NCBI RefSeq assembly: GCF_001659685.2
Contig: NZ_LXYE02000037.1
Location: forward strand, 1 to 58,021
DNA length: 58,021 nt
Source: Labilibacter marinus
Lineage (GTDB): Bacteria > Bacteroidota > Bacteroidia > Bacteroidales > Marinilabiliaceae
Direction: 5' to 3'
Shown: positions 29,045 through 37,130 of the stretch, piece after piece
How positions within the stretch are numbered: the stretch's first letter is position 1
Layout: the number at the start of each line of letters is the position of its first letter
Made by a program: the position numbers and the translations under genes
The notes under the pieces: generated by a model
What the model saw: only the letters and a program-made list of their open reading frames with translations
The model's database searches: none
Told to the model about the DNA's origin: nothing

Positions 29045-30673
29045 ATGAAAGTATTCATTACCATACTAATTCTATTCGTACTAAATATCACGAGTTCGCT
29101 TTCGCAATCAATTAGAGTAAATACCATTGGTTATCAACCTCTGGATGATAAAATAGCCACTATTATAGGAAATGCTAACTCATCATTTCAATTAATAGAT
29201 GCCCTAGATAATAAAGTGGTATTCGAAGGACGCACTGGCGAAGAGGAATGGCAAAATGATACCAAGGAAAAATATAGTTTAATTGATTTTTCGGAATTTA
29301 AAAAGCGAGGAACATTCATTATAAAAGTAGGTTCAGAGCAATCTCCTGCCTTTGAAATTAATGAAAATGTTTTTTTAGAGCCTTTAAAAGTTTCTACCAA
29401 AGCTTTCTATTTATGGCGATGTGGTATGGCTGTTTCTGGAGAGTATAAAGGAGAGCATTTTCATCACAAGGCCTGTCATCTCAAAGATGGTTATTTGGAT
29501 TATGATCCGGACAAAACATATAAAGATGGAGTTGGAGGTTGGCATGATGCGGGTGATTATGGGAAATATACAGTGAATGCTGGAGTTACAGTAGCTAGTT
29601 TGTTATTGGCGTGGCAACAATTCGAATCAACACTTAAGGACCTTAATTTAGATTTACCAGAAGACAAAGAGATAACAGCCCTGCCTGACTTTTTAAAGGA
29701 AATAAAATATGAAATAGACTTTCTTTTTAAGATGCAGTATCCTGATGGTTCAGGGAAAGTATCTCATAAGTTAACACGAAAAAATTTTTCGGGTTTTATC
29801 ATGCCTGAAAAGGATAATAAGAAACGTTATTTTACTAGTTGGAGTACTGCTGCAACAGCCGATTTTGTGGCTATGATGGCCATGGCTTCTCGTGTTTTTA
29901 AACCTTATAATAAATGGTATGCCAATAAATGTTTAAGCGCCGCTGAACTAAGTTATGAATGCCTAAAAAAATACCCCGATCATGTCCCGTTTATACAGCA
30001 TGACTTTACTACTGGTGGATACCAAACCAATGATAAAGATGATCGTTTATGGGCAGCAAGCGAAATGTGGGTTACAACAGGTGAAAACGGATATTTACAG
30101 GATTTTGAAAAACGTTTTACTCAATTTAATACAAAGGTTGTTACCAATTGGGATTGGGATAATGTTTCCAATCTGGGTGTATTTGCATATGTGCTTTCCA
30201 AGAGTAAGGATAGAAATATGGCTTTGGTTCAGGAAGCAGAAAAAGCTTGTATTCAAGCAGCCGATACTTTGGTAAATGGAACTGTAAATGATGCGTACGG
30301 ACGTTCCTTTGATAAGTATTATTGGGGATGTAATGGTACTGTGGCTCGACAAACCATAAACCTTCAGGTAGCAAATGAAATTTCACCTGATATAAAATAT
30401 AAAAAGGCCACAACTAACATTGTTGCTCACCTTTTGGGGCGTAATTTTTATGGTAGGTCATACATCACAGGTTTAGGTTATCAACCTCCATTATACCCGC
30501 ATTCGCGTAGAAGTGGAGCCGATAAAAATAAAAATCCTTGGCCTGGTTATATAGTGGGAGGAGGACATACAGCAATCGATTGGGTTGATAAGGAAAGTAG
30601 TTATAGCCACAATGAAATTGCTATCAACTGGCAAGCTGCATGGGTTTATGCTTTAGTGGCAGTTCAAAACTAA
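29045..30673 (+). CDS. GH9 endo-beta-1,4-glucanase
   Basis: A 542-residue secreted inverting glucanase. Signal peptide ending SLS-QS, an N-terminal Ig-like domain (about 22-105; CelD_N type), then an (alpha/alpha)6 barrel with the catalytic-base motif D168-AG-D171 in GGWHDAGDYGKY and the proton donor E524 in SHNEIAINWQAA. GRNFYGRSYITGLG and the PHSRRSG loop are also family features. It starts 11 bp after the epimerase gene. In a mannan locus it should cut between glucose units of glucomannan oligosaccharides and feed cellobiose to GH94. No lipobox is visible, so the periplasm is the likely site. Confidence 0.93.
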   Translation: MKVFITILILFVLNITSSLSQSIRVNTIGYQPLDDKIATIIGNANSSFQLIDALDNKVVFEGRTGEEEWQNDTKEKYSLIDFSEFKKRGTFIIKVGSEQSPAFEINENVFLEPLKVSTKAFYLWRCGMAVSGEYKGEHFHHKACHLKDGYLDYDPDKTYKDGVGGWHDAGDYGKYTVNAGVTVASLLLAWQQFESTLKDLNLDLPEDKEITALPDFLKEIKYEIDFLFKMQYPDGSGKVSHKLTRKNFSGFIMPEKDNKKRYFTSWSTAATADFVAMMAMASRVFKPYNKWYANKCLSAAELSYECLKKYPDHVPFIQHDFTTGGYQTNDKDDRLWAASEMWVTTGENGYLQDFEKRFTQFNTKVVTNWDWDNVSNLGVFAYVLSKSKDRNMALVQEAEKACIQAADTLVNGTVNDAYGRSFDKYYWGCNGTVARQTINLQVANEISPDIKYKKATTNIVAHLLGRNFYGRSYITGLGYQPPLYPHSRRSGADKNKNPWPGYIVGGGHTAIDWVDKESSYSHNEIAINWQAAWVYALVAVQN

Positions 30674-30686
30674 AACAAGATAAGTA

Positions 30687-31658
30687 ATGATGAATTTAAT
30701 AAAGATAGCGGTTGTAATGCTGGTGTTGGTATCTTGTAATTCGAGTAATGATAGAGGTACATTTAAAACTGAAGGTAGGCATTTAATAGATGCAAACAAT
30801 AACGAGTTTATAATGTGTGGTGTAAATGTGCCATTTGCTTGGCATTTGGAGATGTCATATAAAAGCCTTGAGTCAATTGCTCAGCAAAACGTTAATTGTG
30901 TTAGGATTGTATGGGAAAGTCATAAGCCAGCGCAAGGCTTGGATAGCATCCTTCAAAAATGTATTGATTTGAAAATGATTCCGATGGTGGAACTACACGA
31001 TGCTACAGGAGATACCTCTGCAACTAAATTGTATAATTTAGCGGAGTTTTATGTGAGCCCTGAAATGAAAACAATCATTCGTAAATATGAAAAGTACTTG
31101 TTGGTGAATATTGCCAACGAATGGGGCGATAATGAAATGACAAATGAGTACTGGAGAGATGCCTATATAAAATGCATTGATTTACTCAGAAGCGAAGGTC
31201 TTCAATCGGTGATTGTAATTGATGCGCCAGGTTGGGGACAAAATAGTTCGCCTATATTAAAATATGGTACAGATTTAATAAACCATGATCCATTGCACAA
31301 TTTGTTATTCTCGGTACATATGTATGGTTCTTGGAATGATGAGAAAAAAATCATTCGTGATTTGTCTAAAGCCCAAAGCCTCTCATTACCTATTATTGTT
31401 GGTGAATTTGGTTATAACTATAATGACGGGAATAACAATTTAAACTGCATGGTCAACCATCATCAAATATTACACACTTGTGATAGTTTACAAATTGGAT
31501 ATTTAGCTTGGTCGTGGACTGGAAATAATAAAGAAAATAAATGGCTGGATTTAGTAGAATATGGAGATTGGAAATCTTTAACAAAATGGGGTGAAGATGT
31601 TTTTAACTCACCCAAAGGAATAAAACAAACGGCAAAAGCAGCCAGTGTGTTTAAATAA
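30687..31658 (+). CDS. GH5 endo-beta-mannanase (GH5_8-like), lipoprotein
   Basis: A 323-residue compact GH5 enzyme with a lipobox (VLVSC-NSS) and almost no accessory sequence. The order INDN-type N-terminus, CGVNVPFAWH, ELHDATGDTSATKL, then E145 (acid/base) in VNIANEWGD and E240 (nucleophile) in IVGEFGYNY resembles bacterial subfamily GH5_8 mannanases, which share the HDATG segment. It begins 13 bp after the GH9 gene and is 14 bp before the next GH5 gene, so it belongs to the same transcript. A beta-glucanase activity cannot be excluded from sequence alone. Two adjacent ATGs (30687, 30690) are possible starts. Confidence 0.88.
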   Translation: MMNLIKIAVVMLVLVSCNSSNDRGTFKTEGRHLIDANNNEFIMCGVNVPFAWHLEMSYKSLESIAQQNVNCVRIVWESHKPAQGLDSILQKCIDLKMIPMVELHDATGDTSATKLYNLAEFYVSPEMKTIIRKYEKYLLVNIANEWGDNEMTNEYWRDAYIKCIDLLRSEGLQSVIVIDAPGWGQNSSPILKYGTDLINHDPLHNLLFSVHMYGSWNDEKKIIRDLSKAQSLSLPIIVGEFGYNYNDGNNNLNCMVNHHQILHTCDSLQIGYLAWSWTGNNKENKWLDLVEYGDWKSLTKWGEDVFNSPKGIKQTAKAASVFK

Positions 31659-31672
31659 TTAAAATAAGAAAG

Positions 31673-33049
31673 ATGAAGTATATTAAATATCTAGTAATAC
31701 TATTAACGCTGACTTATTGCGTTGCATGCGGAGACAGTAAAGAGGAGTCAAAGCCTGCTCCTGTATTTAAATCGAGTAATCCTGAAAATAATGCCAGTGA
31801 TGTATCCATCCAAACAGATATTGAAGTAGTTTTTGATGAAGTGGTTAAATTGGTTTCAGATCATGGTATTACAATTAATGATGAAGCAGCTAGTGTGGTG
31901 GTTTCTTTTACCAAGCTTGTGTTTGAAGAAACACTTGAAGCAAATACTACTTACACCATAAATATACCTGCAGAAGCTGTAATAAATACTTTTGATGTTC
32001 CCTTGGAAAAAAGTATAAAGATATCATTTACCACTAAAGAAGTTTATGTGCCCAGTGGCGATGGAATGAAGTTTGTTGCCGATATGGGTGTTGGCTGGAA
32101 TTTAGGTAATACTTTGGATACCAAAAATGCGGATAAAACGTATTGGGGAAATCCCGAAGCATCTAAAGCGCTCATTGATGCTGTTAAAGCAAAAGGGTTT
32201 AAAACGTTAAGGGTTCCTATTACCTGGCAATATAATATGGGTGCAGCACCTGAATATACCATTGAACAAAGCTTTTTAAATAGGGTAGAGGAAGTGGTTA
32301 ATTACGGACTGGATAATGACATGTACGTGATTGTAAATATCCATCATGATGAAGAGTGGCTTATTCCCACCTATGCCGAAGTAGATCGAGCTAAAGATCA
32401 GTTGGCCAAGGTTTGGGCTCAAATTGCACAACAGCTTAAAGCATATGATGAGCACCTGATATTTGAAACGCTCAATGAAACACGTCTTAAAGGCTCTGCC
32501 GAGGAATGGAGCGGAGGAACAGCGGAAGGTAGAGATTGCATCAATCAATTTCATGATTCCGCGATAACAGCTATTCGTAATACGGGAGGTAATAATACCG
32601 ATCGTTATATCATGATTTCAACATATGCAGCTTCTACATCTCAGGCGGCCATGGATGACTTGGTTTTTCCTTCTTCAAAAAACTTAATTGCAGCCGTACA
32701 TAGCTATTTTCCATACAAGTTTGCCTTAGCTGAAAATAATTATAACACAGAATGGGGAACCGCTCAAGAAAAAGCTCAAATGGATGCTGAATTTGATAAG
32801 GTGGTAAAAGCCTTTATTGATAAAGGTATTCCTGTTGTGATGGGCGAGTGGGGTAACCTAAATCATAATAATTTTTCCGCACGAGTTGAGCATGCGGGCT
32901 ATTATGCAAATGGATGTATTAGTCGTGGTATTTGTCCTATTTGGTGGGATAACGGAGTGACAAGTCATTTTGGCTTAATTAACCGCAGTAATAATCAATG
33001 GGTTTACCCTGAAATAGCAGAAGCTATACTAAATGCTACTAATCCGTAA
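31673..33049 (+). CDS. GH5 endoglucanase (GH5_4-like) with Big_5-like domain, lipoprotein
   Basis: A 458-residue lipoprotein (Cys followed by GDSKEE, acidic, suggesting surface export). Residues about 28-125 form an Ig-like Big_5-type module (SSNPENNASDVSIQTDIEVVFDE) that is clearly related to the one on the GH26 protein at 25009. The catalytic part shows GVGWNLGNTLD..TYWGNP, E269 (acid/base) in FETLNETRL and E392 (nucleophile) in VMGEWGNLNH, as in GH5_4 enzymes active on glucomannan, xyloglucan or mixed-linkage glucan. It is the last gene before the terminator that closes the mannan locus. Confidence 0.9.
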   Translation: MKYIKYLVILLTLTYCVACGDSKEESKPAPVFKSSNPENNASDVSIQTDIEVVFDEVVKLVSDHGITINDEAASVVVSFTKLVFEETLEANTTYTINIPAEAVINTFDVPLEKSIKISFTTKEVYVPSGDGMKFVADMGVGWNLGNTLDTKNADKTYWGNPEASKALIDAVKAKGFKTLRVPITWQYNMGAAPEYTIEQSFLNRVEEVVNYGLDNDMYVIVNIHHDEEWLIPTYAEVDRAKDQLAKVWAQIAQQLKAYDEHLIFETLNETRLKGSAEEWSGGTAEGRDCINQFHDSAITAIRNTGGNNTDRYIMISTYAASTSQAAMDDLVFPSSKNLIAAVHSYFPYKFALAENNYNTEWGTAQEKAQMDAEFDKVVKAFIDKGIPVVMGEWGNLNHNNFSARVEHAGYYANGCISRGICPIWWDNGVTSHFGLINRSNNQWVYPEIAEAILNATNP

Positions 33050-33067
33050 AGCAAATTTTATGATGAG

Positions 33068-33115
33068 AAAATGCTTTGGGAGCAAACAAGTGAAAGCAAA
33101 GCCAAAGCATTTTTT
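33068..33115 (+). terminator. Terminator closing the mannan locus
   Basis: AAAATGCTTTGG (33068-33079) and CCAAAGCATTTT (33102-33113) form a perfect 12-bp stem with a 22-nt loop; the T-run continues to 33115. It begins 19 bp after the GH5_4-like gene. Confidence 0.85.
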
Positions 33116-33171
33116 AATTGGTTTGAGTATAGCGGACAGTAAAACTCATTCTCTTTTTATAACCACGATTC

Positions 33172-33179
33172 TAGATTTG
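33172..33179 (+). promoter_or_regulatory. Possible -7 box directly before sulfatase start
   Basis: TAGATTTG matches TAnnTTTG exactly but ends only 5 bp before the ATG at 33185, which would imply an almost leaderless transcript. No TTG -33 element is seen. It may be a chance match. Confidence 0.25.
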
Positions 33180-33184
33180 AACCT

Positions 33185-35356
33185 ATGAAATTAAAAATAT
33201 TTATAGCCTTTGTATTTATTGTTGCTATGCATTCCTGTAAGCAAGCAGATTCGAAACCCGATAAGCCCAATGTGGTTTTAATATTGGTGGATGATTATGG
33301 CTATGCCGATATTAGCCACGAAGGCAATACGCAAATTAAAACACCGGCTATTGATAAAATAGCAGAGGAAGGAGTTTGCTTTACTAACTTTTATCAGAGT
33401 GCAGGAGCCTGTGCACCTACCAGAGCATCTTTATTAACGGGGAGATATCATTTACGCACTGGTGTTTGGGGTGTACATTGGGGGCGAGATTTTATTCATA
33501 CAGATGAAACAACTTTTGCTGATTTAGCCAAAGATGCAGGTTATGTAACTGGAGCTTTTGGTAAGTGGCACAGTGGAAAATCGGTAGGGTATCACTCATG
33601 GAATCGTGGCTTTGATGTGGGGCTGGAATCTAACCTTTATCAGTATAACAATACGAATGTTTTAATCAACAATAAGTTGGTAAATGTAGATGGACCTATC
33701 ACCAATGTAATTACTGATAATGCCATTCAATTTATTGAAGAAAATCGTGATACCTCTTTCATTTGCTATATCCCATATCAATCTATTCATGAGCCTTTTA
33801 ATTGCCCTGATGATTTATTTGTAAAATATAAAAAGCAAGGGTATACCGACCATGTAGCTCGCTTATATGGCATGATTGAAGTATTGGATAATAACATAGG
33901 CCGCATCACCAATAAAGTTACCGAATTAGGTTTAGATGAAAACACGGTTATCATGTTTATGGTAGATGATGGTTGCTCACCAGGTTTTGATCTGACCTAT
34001 TCAACACGACGTATGAACGCAGAAGAAAAGGCTGAACGCATAAGAGGTTGGGCAAAAGAGCTTAGAGGTACCAAAGCAAATATATACGAGGGAGGAGTTA
34101 AATCCCCTTGTTATATTCGATGGAAAGGGCAGTTAGAAGTTGGAAAGCAGATTGAAACTGTTGCTGGCGTAATTGATGTTTTACCTACGTTAGCTGATTT
34201 ATGTGGCTTTAAAATTCCTGACACAAATTTACCTATTGATGGGCAAAGTCTATATCCTCTTTTATTAGGAGAAACAAGTAATTTAGACGAGCGTTATTAC
34301 TTCGATAATACCAACTTGTATCGTATTTCAACGGATAAAATAAACATGGATAAGCCTGAGATACGAGAAATGTATGTGCGCCATAAAAACTTTAAATTAG
34401 TCCGTTTAAATCATAAACTTAATGGAAGAGATGGAATTGATTATATGTTGTATGATTTAAGCAAAGATGAAAAAGAAGCGCATAATGTGATCAATGAATT
34501 TCCTCAAATCAGAGAAACATTAAAAGATACTTTATCCGCTTGGTATAAAGATATGTTGGATTCGCCACATGCTTTTAAAAGCTGCACCTATAATGTGGGT
34601 GATTGGAACGAACGGGCTACCTTTATTAATTTAGATGGTATTTCATCCAAAACAGGAAGTTTAAAAAGAGATGACGGATCAGGCTTTGAATTCACCAATT
34701 GGGATACGCCAGGCAATTCTTTAAGTTACCAAATTAATGTATTAGAAGAAGGCGATTATTATGCCGATATTTTTATTGATGCTGATCAGAAGGATTTAGG
34801 AGGAACATTGGAGTTATTTACAGAAAAGGCTCATACTTCTTTTGAGATAAATCATCGCAAAAAGCTAAAATCGGATATTTTGCATTTGCCTGCAGGTAAA
34901 CAAACCTTAACCATTCAGTTGCAATCGCTGGGTAAAACTGACAAAGCCATGAACTGGATGAAGAATATTTTGGTTCATAGGGTACCTACAAATAAAGATA
35001 TTGAAGTGATAAAGAATCCAGAGATAAAAGTTTTTATGCCATCACAAAACTTAGCTACGCAAGTAGGCATAAGTCATGCGCCATTTAATTTTTGCACAAA
35101 TAGTGGTGTATATGGTACTACCATTAATGCCAAACCTAATGAAGAAATAGAATTAAGTTTTTCGGCAGATAATATAAATCAAATATCAAAAGTTGAATTA
35201 TTTGTAGATTTTGATAAAATTTATGAATCAAGTGCTGTACAAAAGGGTTATGTCTTGAAAATACAGGAGTTGGGTTTGCACACAATAAATGCAATGTATA
35301 CCAGTAAATCCGGATATCAGTGTGGCTCTCAGGTAAATTTGTTAATAAAGAATTGA
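33185..35356 (+). CDS. Family S1 sulfatase with extra C-terminal domains, lipoprotein
   Basis: Predicted exo- or endo-acting carbohydrate sulfatase, 723 residues, lipoprotein (lipobox AMHSC). The sulfatase core has the metal site LVDDYGYAD, the formylglycine precursor C76 in the CAPTR motif followed by ASLLTGR, and the KWHSG segment. The Cys form of the motif means it needs a formylglycine-generating enzyme, which is not in this window. The core ends near residue 470; about 250 further residues form beta-rich modules (LEEGDYYADIFIDAD; HLPAGKQTLTIQLQS) that look like a carbohydrate-binding domain. That is longer than usual for S1. It follows the mannan-locus terminator, so it belongs with the sulfated-glycan genes. 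Specificity cannot be read from sequence. Confidence 0.9.
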   Translation: MKLKIFIAFVFIVAMHSCKQADSKPDKPNVVLILVDDYGYADISHEGNTQIKTPAIDKIAEEGVCFTNFYQSAGACAPTRASLLTGRYHLRTGVWGVHWGRDFIHTDETTFADLAKDAGYVTGAFGKWHSGKSVGYHSWNRGFDVGLESNLYQYNNTNVLINNKLVNVDGPITNVITDNAIQFIEENRDTSFICYIPYQSIHEPFNCPDDLFVKYKKQGYTDHVARLYGMIEVLDNNIGRITNKVTELGLDENTVIMFMVDDGCSPGFDLTYSTRRMNAEEKAERIRGWAKELRGTKANIYEGGVKSPCYIRWKGQLEVGKQIETVAGVIDVLPTLADLCGFKIPDTNLPIDGQSLYPLLLGETSNLDERYYFDNTNLYRISTDKINMDKPEIREMYVRHKNFKLVRLNHKLNGRDGIDYMLYDLSKDEKEAHNVINEFPQIRETLKDTLSAWYKDMLDSPHAFKSCTYNVGDWNERATFINLDGISSKTGSLKRDDGSGFEFTNWDTPGNSLSYQINVLEEGDYYADIFIDADQKDLGGTLELFTEKAHTSFEINHRKKLKSDILHLPAGKQTLTIQLQSLGKTDKAMNWMKNILVHRVPTNKDIEVIKNPEIKVFMPSQNLATQVGISHAPFNFCTNSGVYGTTINAKPNEEIELSFSADNINQISKVELFVDFDKIYESSAVQKGYVLKIQELGLHTINAMYTSKSGYQCGSQVNLLIKN

Positions 35357-35370
35357 TTACGTTAAAATAA

Positions 35371-35412
35371 AGTCACGTACCAAACTAAGATAATTTGGGT
35401 ACGTGACTCTTT
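35371..35412. terminator. Bidirectional terminator between sulfatase and GH29
   Basis: AGTCACGTACC (35371-35381) pairs with GGTACGTGACT (35398-35408), extended by a further CAAA/TTTG-like segment with one bulged base. CTTTT follows on the plus strand and TTATTTTAAC on the minus strand. It lies between convergent genes. Confidence 0.85.
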
Positions 35413-35415
35413 TGC

Positions 35416-37014
35416 TTATTCTGTTATTAATTCTACTTTATAGCAGAAAGCATGTTTTCCTGGGTGATTATCGGGAAAGGATAACTCTACGCCATACTCA
35501 TCACGTTTCCATTTTATAGTTTCATCCGTACCAATTAAACTAACATTAGCAATTTGTTTATCGAAGTAGGGTAGGATTGTAGATAACATTTTTGCTGTTA
35601 CCTTACCTTCAGTTGGACGATCAAGAACAATAACATAAAGTGTATTTTCATCTTTACTGCGTGTATATCGTATGTCCTTATCGGTGTAAATAGCTTCCCA
35701 ATTTTCGTTAAAATGCCCATCAGATTTTAAAGTAGTTGGGCCTTCTCCATCAATTACCCAAGGACGAGTATTGTAAATAGCTTCACCATTCATATCCAAC
35801 CATTCGCCTATGCCCAATAAGGTCTCTTTTTGATCTTCTGGAATAGTTCCGTCAGCCTTTGGACTAACATCAAGTAGCAAACAACCATTTTTGCTAACTA
35901 CGTCGCAAAGAATTTCAACAATAGCCTCGGGCGAACGCGATTTACGACCATTATAAAACCAGCCTCCCAATGGAGTATCACTCAACCAAGGATCTGCACG
36001 CAGACCTGTTGAACGTCCTTTTTCATAATCTAGGATACCGGCACGGGGTGGAATGCAAACGTCGAACTTTACTTTGTAACACAAACCAATGTCTTGTTTT
36101 TTAAGCTCAGCTTCGTTTAATAAATATGCAAATGCTTTTTTACGGATATTATCGCTTAACAACTCTAAGCCCATATCAAACCAAAATAAATCAGGAGAGT
36201 ATTTGTCAGCCGATTCTTTTAAAATCTGAAACCAACGTTCTTCGAAATCAGCATCAGGATAGGGTTCAAAACTATCGCCATCGGGTGAAAAACCGTGTAC
36301 TTTTCCATACAAATCTTCATTTCCAGGTAGGCCTCCGTCAAAGGCAAAAGAATGGTAATACCAATACCAAGTAAAAGCATGGTGGTAAGTAATCAGATAT
36401 TTCATATCGCGCTTGCGGATGGCTTTTTCTAACGCACCCGTAATATCAACTTCCGCCATGTCTTTACTGTTCCAACGGCTTACATCAGAATCCCAATTCA
36501 GATAATTATCGTGGAATACACCAATAGGTCCCATGAATTTAGCACCGGCTTTATCAAAGAGGTCGGCCCATTCTTCTGCGTCAAATTTTGTAGGGTTAAA
36601 TTGCTTGATGATGTCTTTATAACCAACCTCATTTTGATCGCCGCCAAAAAGACTTTTATGTCTCATGAATTCGCCAGATGGTTTAGCTTCGCCTCTTGGG
36701 GCATTATTCCAGTATACACTGGTGGTGTCGTACATAGCCCATCCATACCATTCGGTGGTTTTATGCTGAGTGGCTAAAGTTGCCGGGCCAATGCAAGTGA
36801 AAATACCAAACTTTGCATCTCGAAACCATTCAGGAACGGAATGTTTGGCAATAGAAGGCCATTCTTCTTTAAATGTTTTTCCTGCCTTCTTAGCTTGCTC
36901 AATTTGATCGACTTCGCTGGCGTTTTCCTTTTTAGCCAGTTTGTTTTGGGCATGTACATTTGCAAATTGAAATATACATACAACCATAAATAAGTATATG
37001 ATTTGATTTTTCAT
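35416..37014 (-). CDS. GH29 family glycosidase, paralogue 1 (altered HH motif)
   Basis: A 532-residue secreted protein (signal peptide ending VHA-QN) of the alpha-L-fucosidase family. The catalytic nucleophile is D280 in LFWFDMGLEL. Family strands include PEWFRDAKFGIF, the KYLITYHHAF segment and GCLLLDVSPKADG. The substrate-binding His pair found in most GH29 enzymes is F167-H168 here (GVFHDNY), while the neighbouring paralogue keeps His-His. This suggests a changed glycone pocket. GH29 members acting on porphyran remove alpha-L-galactose instead of fucose, so the name fucosidase should not be assumed. The upstream gene is its paralogue, in the same direction with a 116-bp gap. Confidence 0.88.
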   Translation of the reverse strand: MKNQIIYLFMVVCIFQFANVHAQNKLAKKENASEVDQIEQAKKAGKTFKEEWPSIAKHSVPEWFRDAKFGIFTCIGPATLATQHKTTEWYGWAMYDTTSVYWNNAPRGEAKPSGEFMRHKSLFGGDQNEVGYKDIIKQFNPTKFDAEEWADLFDKAGAKFMGPIGVFHDNYLNWDSDVSRWNSKDMAEVDITGALEKAIRKRDMKYLITYHHAFTWYWYYHSFAFDGGLPGNEDLYGKVHGFSPDGDSFEPYPDADFEERWFQILKESADKYSPDLFWFDMGLELLSDNIRKKAFAYLLNEAELKKQDIGLCYKVKFDVCIPPRAGILDYEKGRSTGLRADPWLSDTPLGGWFYNGRKSRSPEAIVEILCDVVSKNGCLLLDVSPKADGTIPEDQKETLLGIGEWLDMNGEAIYNTRPWVIDGEGPTTLKSDGHFNENWEAIYTDKDIRYTRSKDENTLYVIVLDRPTEGKVTAKMLSTILPYFDKQIANVSLIGTDETIKWKRDEYGVELSFPDNHPGKHAFCYKVELITE

Positions 37015-37081
37015 CTGATTAAAATTTTTGTATTAGAAAAAGTGCCAAAAGTTTCTACACATTCAGGAACTCTCATTAACT

Positions 37082-37110
37082 TGCATAATCGTGCCCCTTT
37101 GTGCATAATC
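37082..37110. repeat. 9-bp direct repeat, 20 bp apart, upstream of GH29 paralogue 1
   Basis: TGCATAATC occurs at 37082-37090 and 37102-37110, a spacing of about two helical turns. It lies 68-96 bp upstream of the minus-strand GH29 start at 37014, as expected for a pair of activator half-sites. Confidence 0.45.
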
Positions 37111-37130
37111 ATATGCTCTTCCTATTTCTA

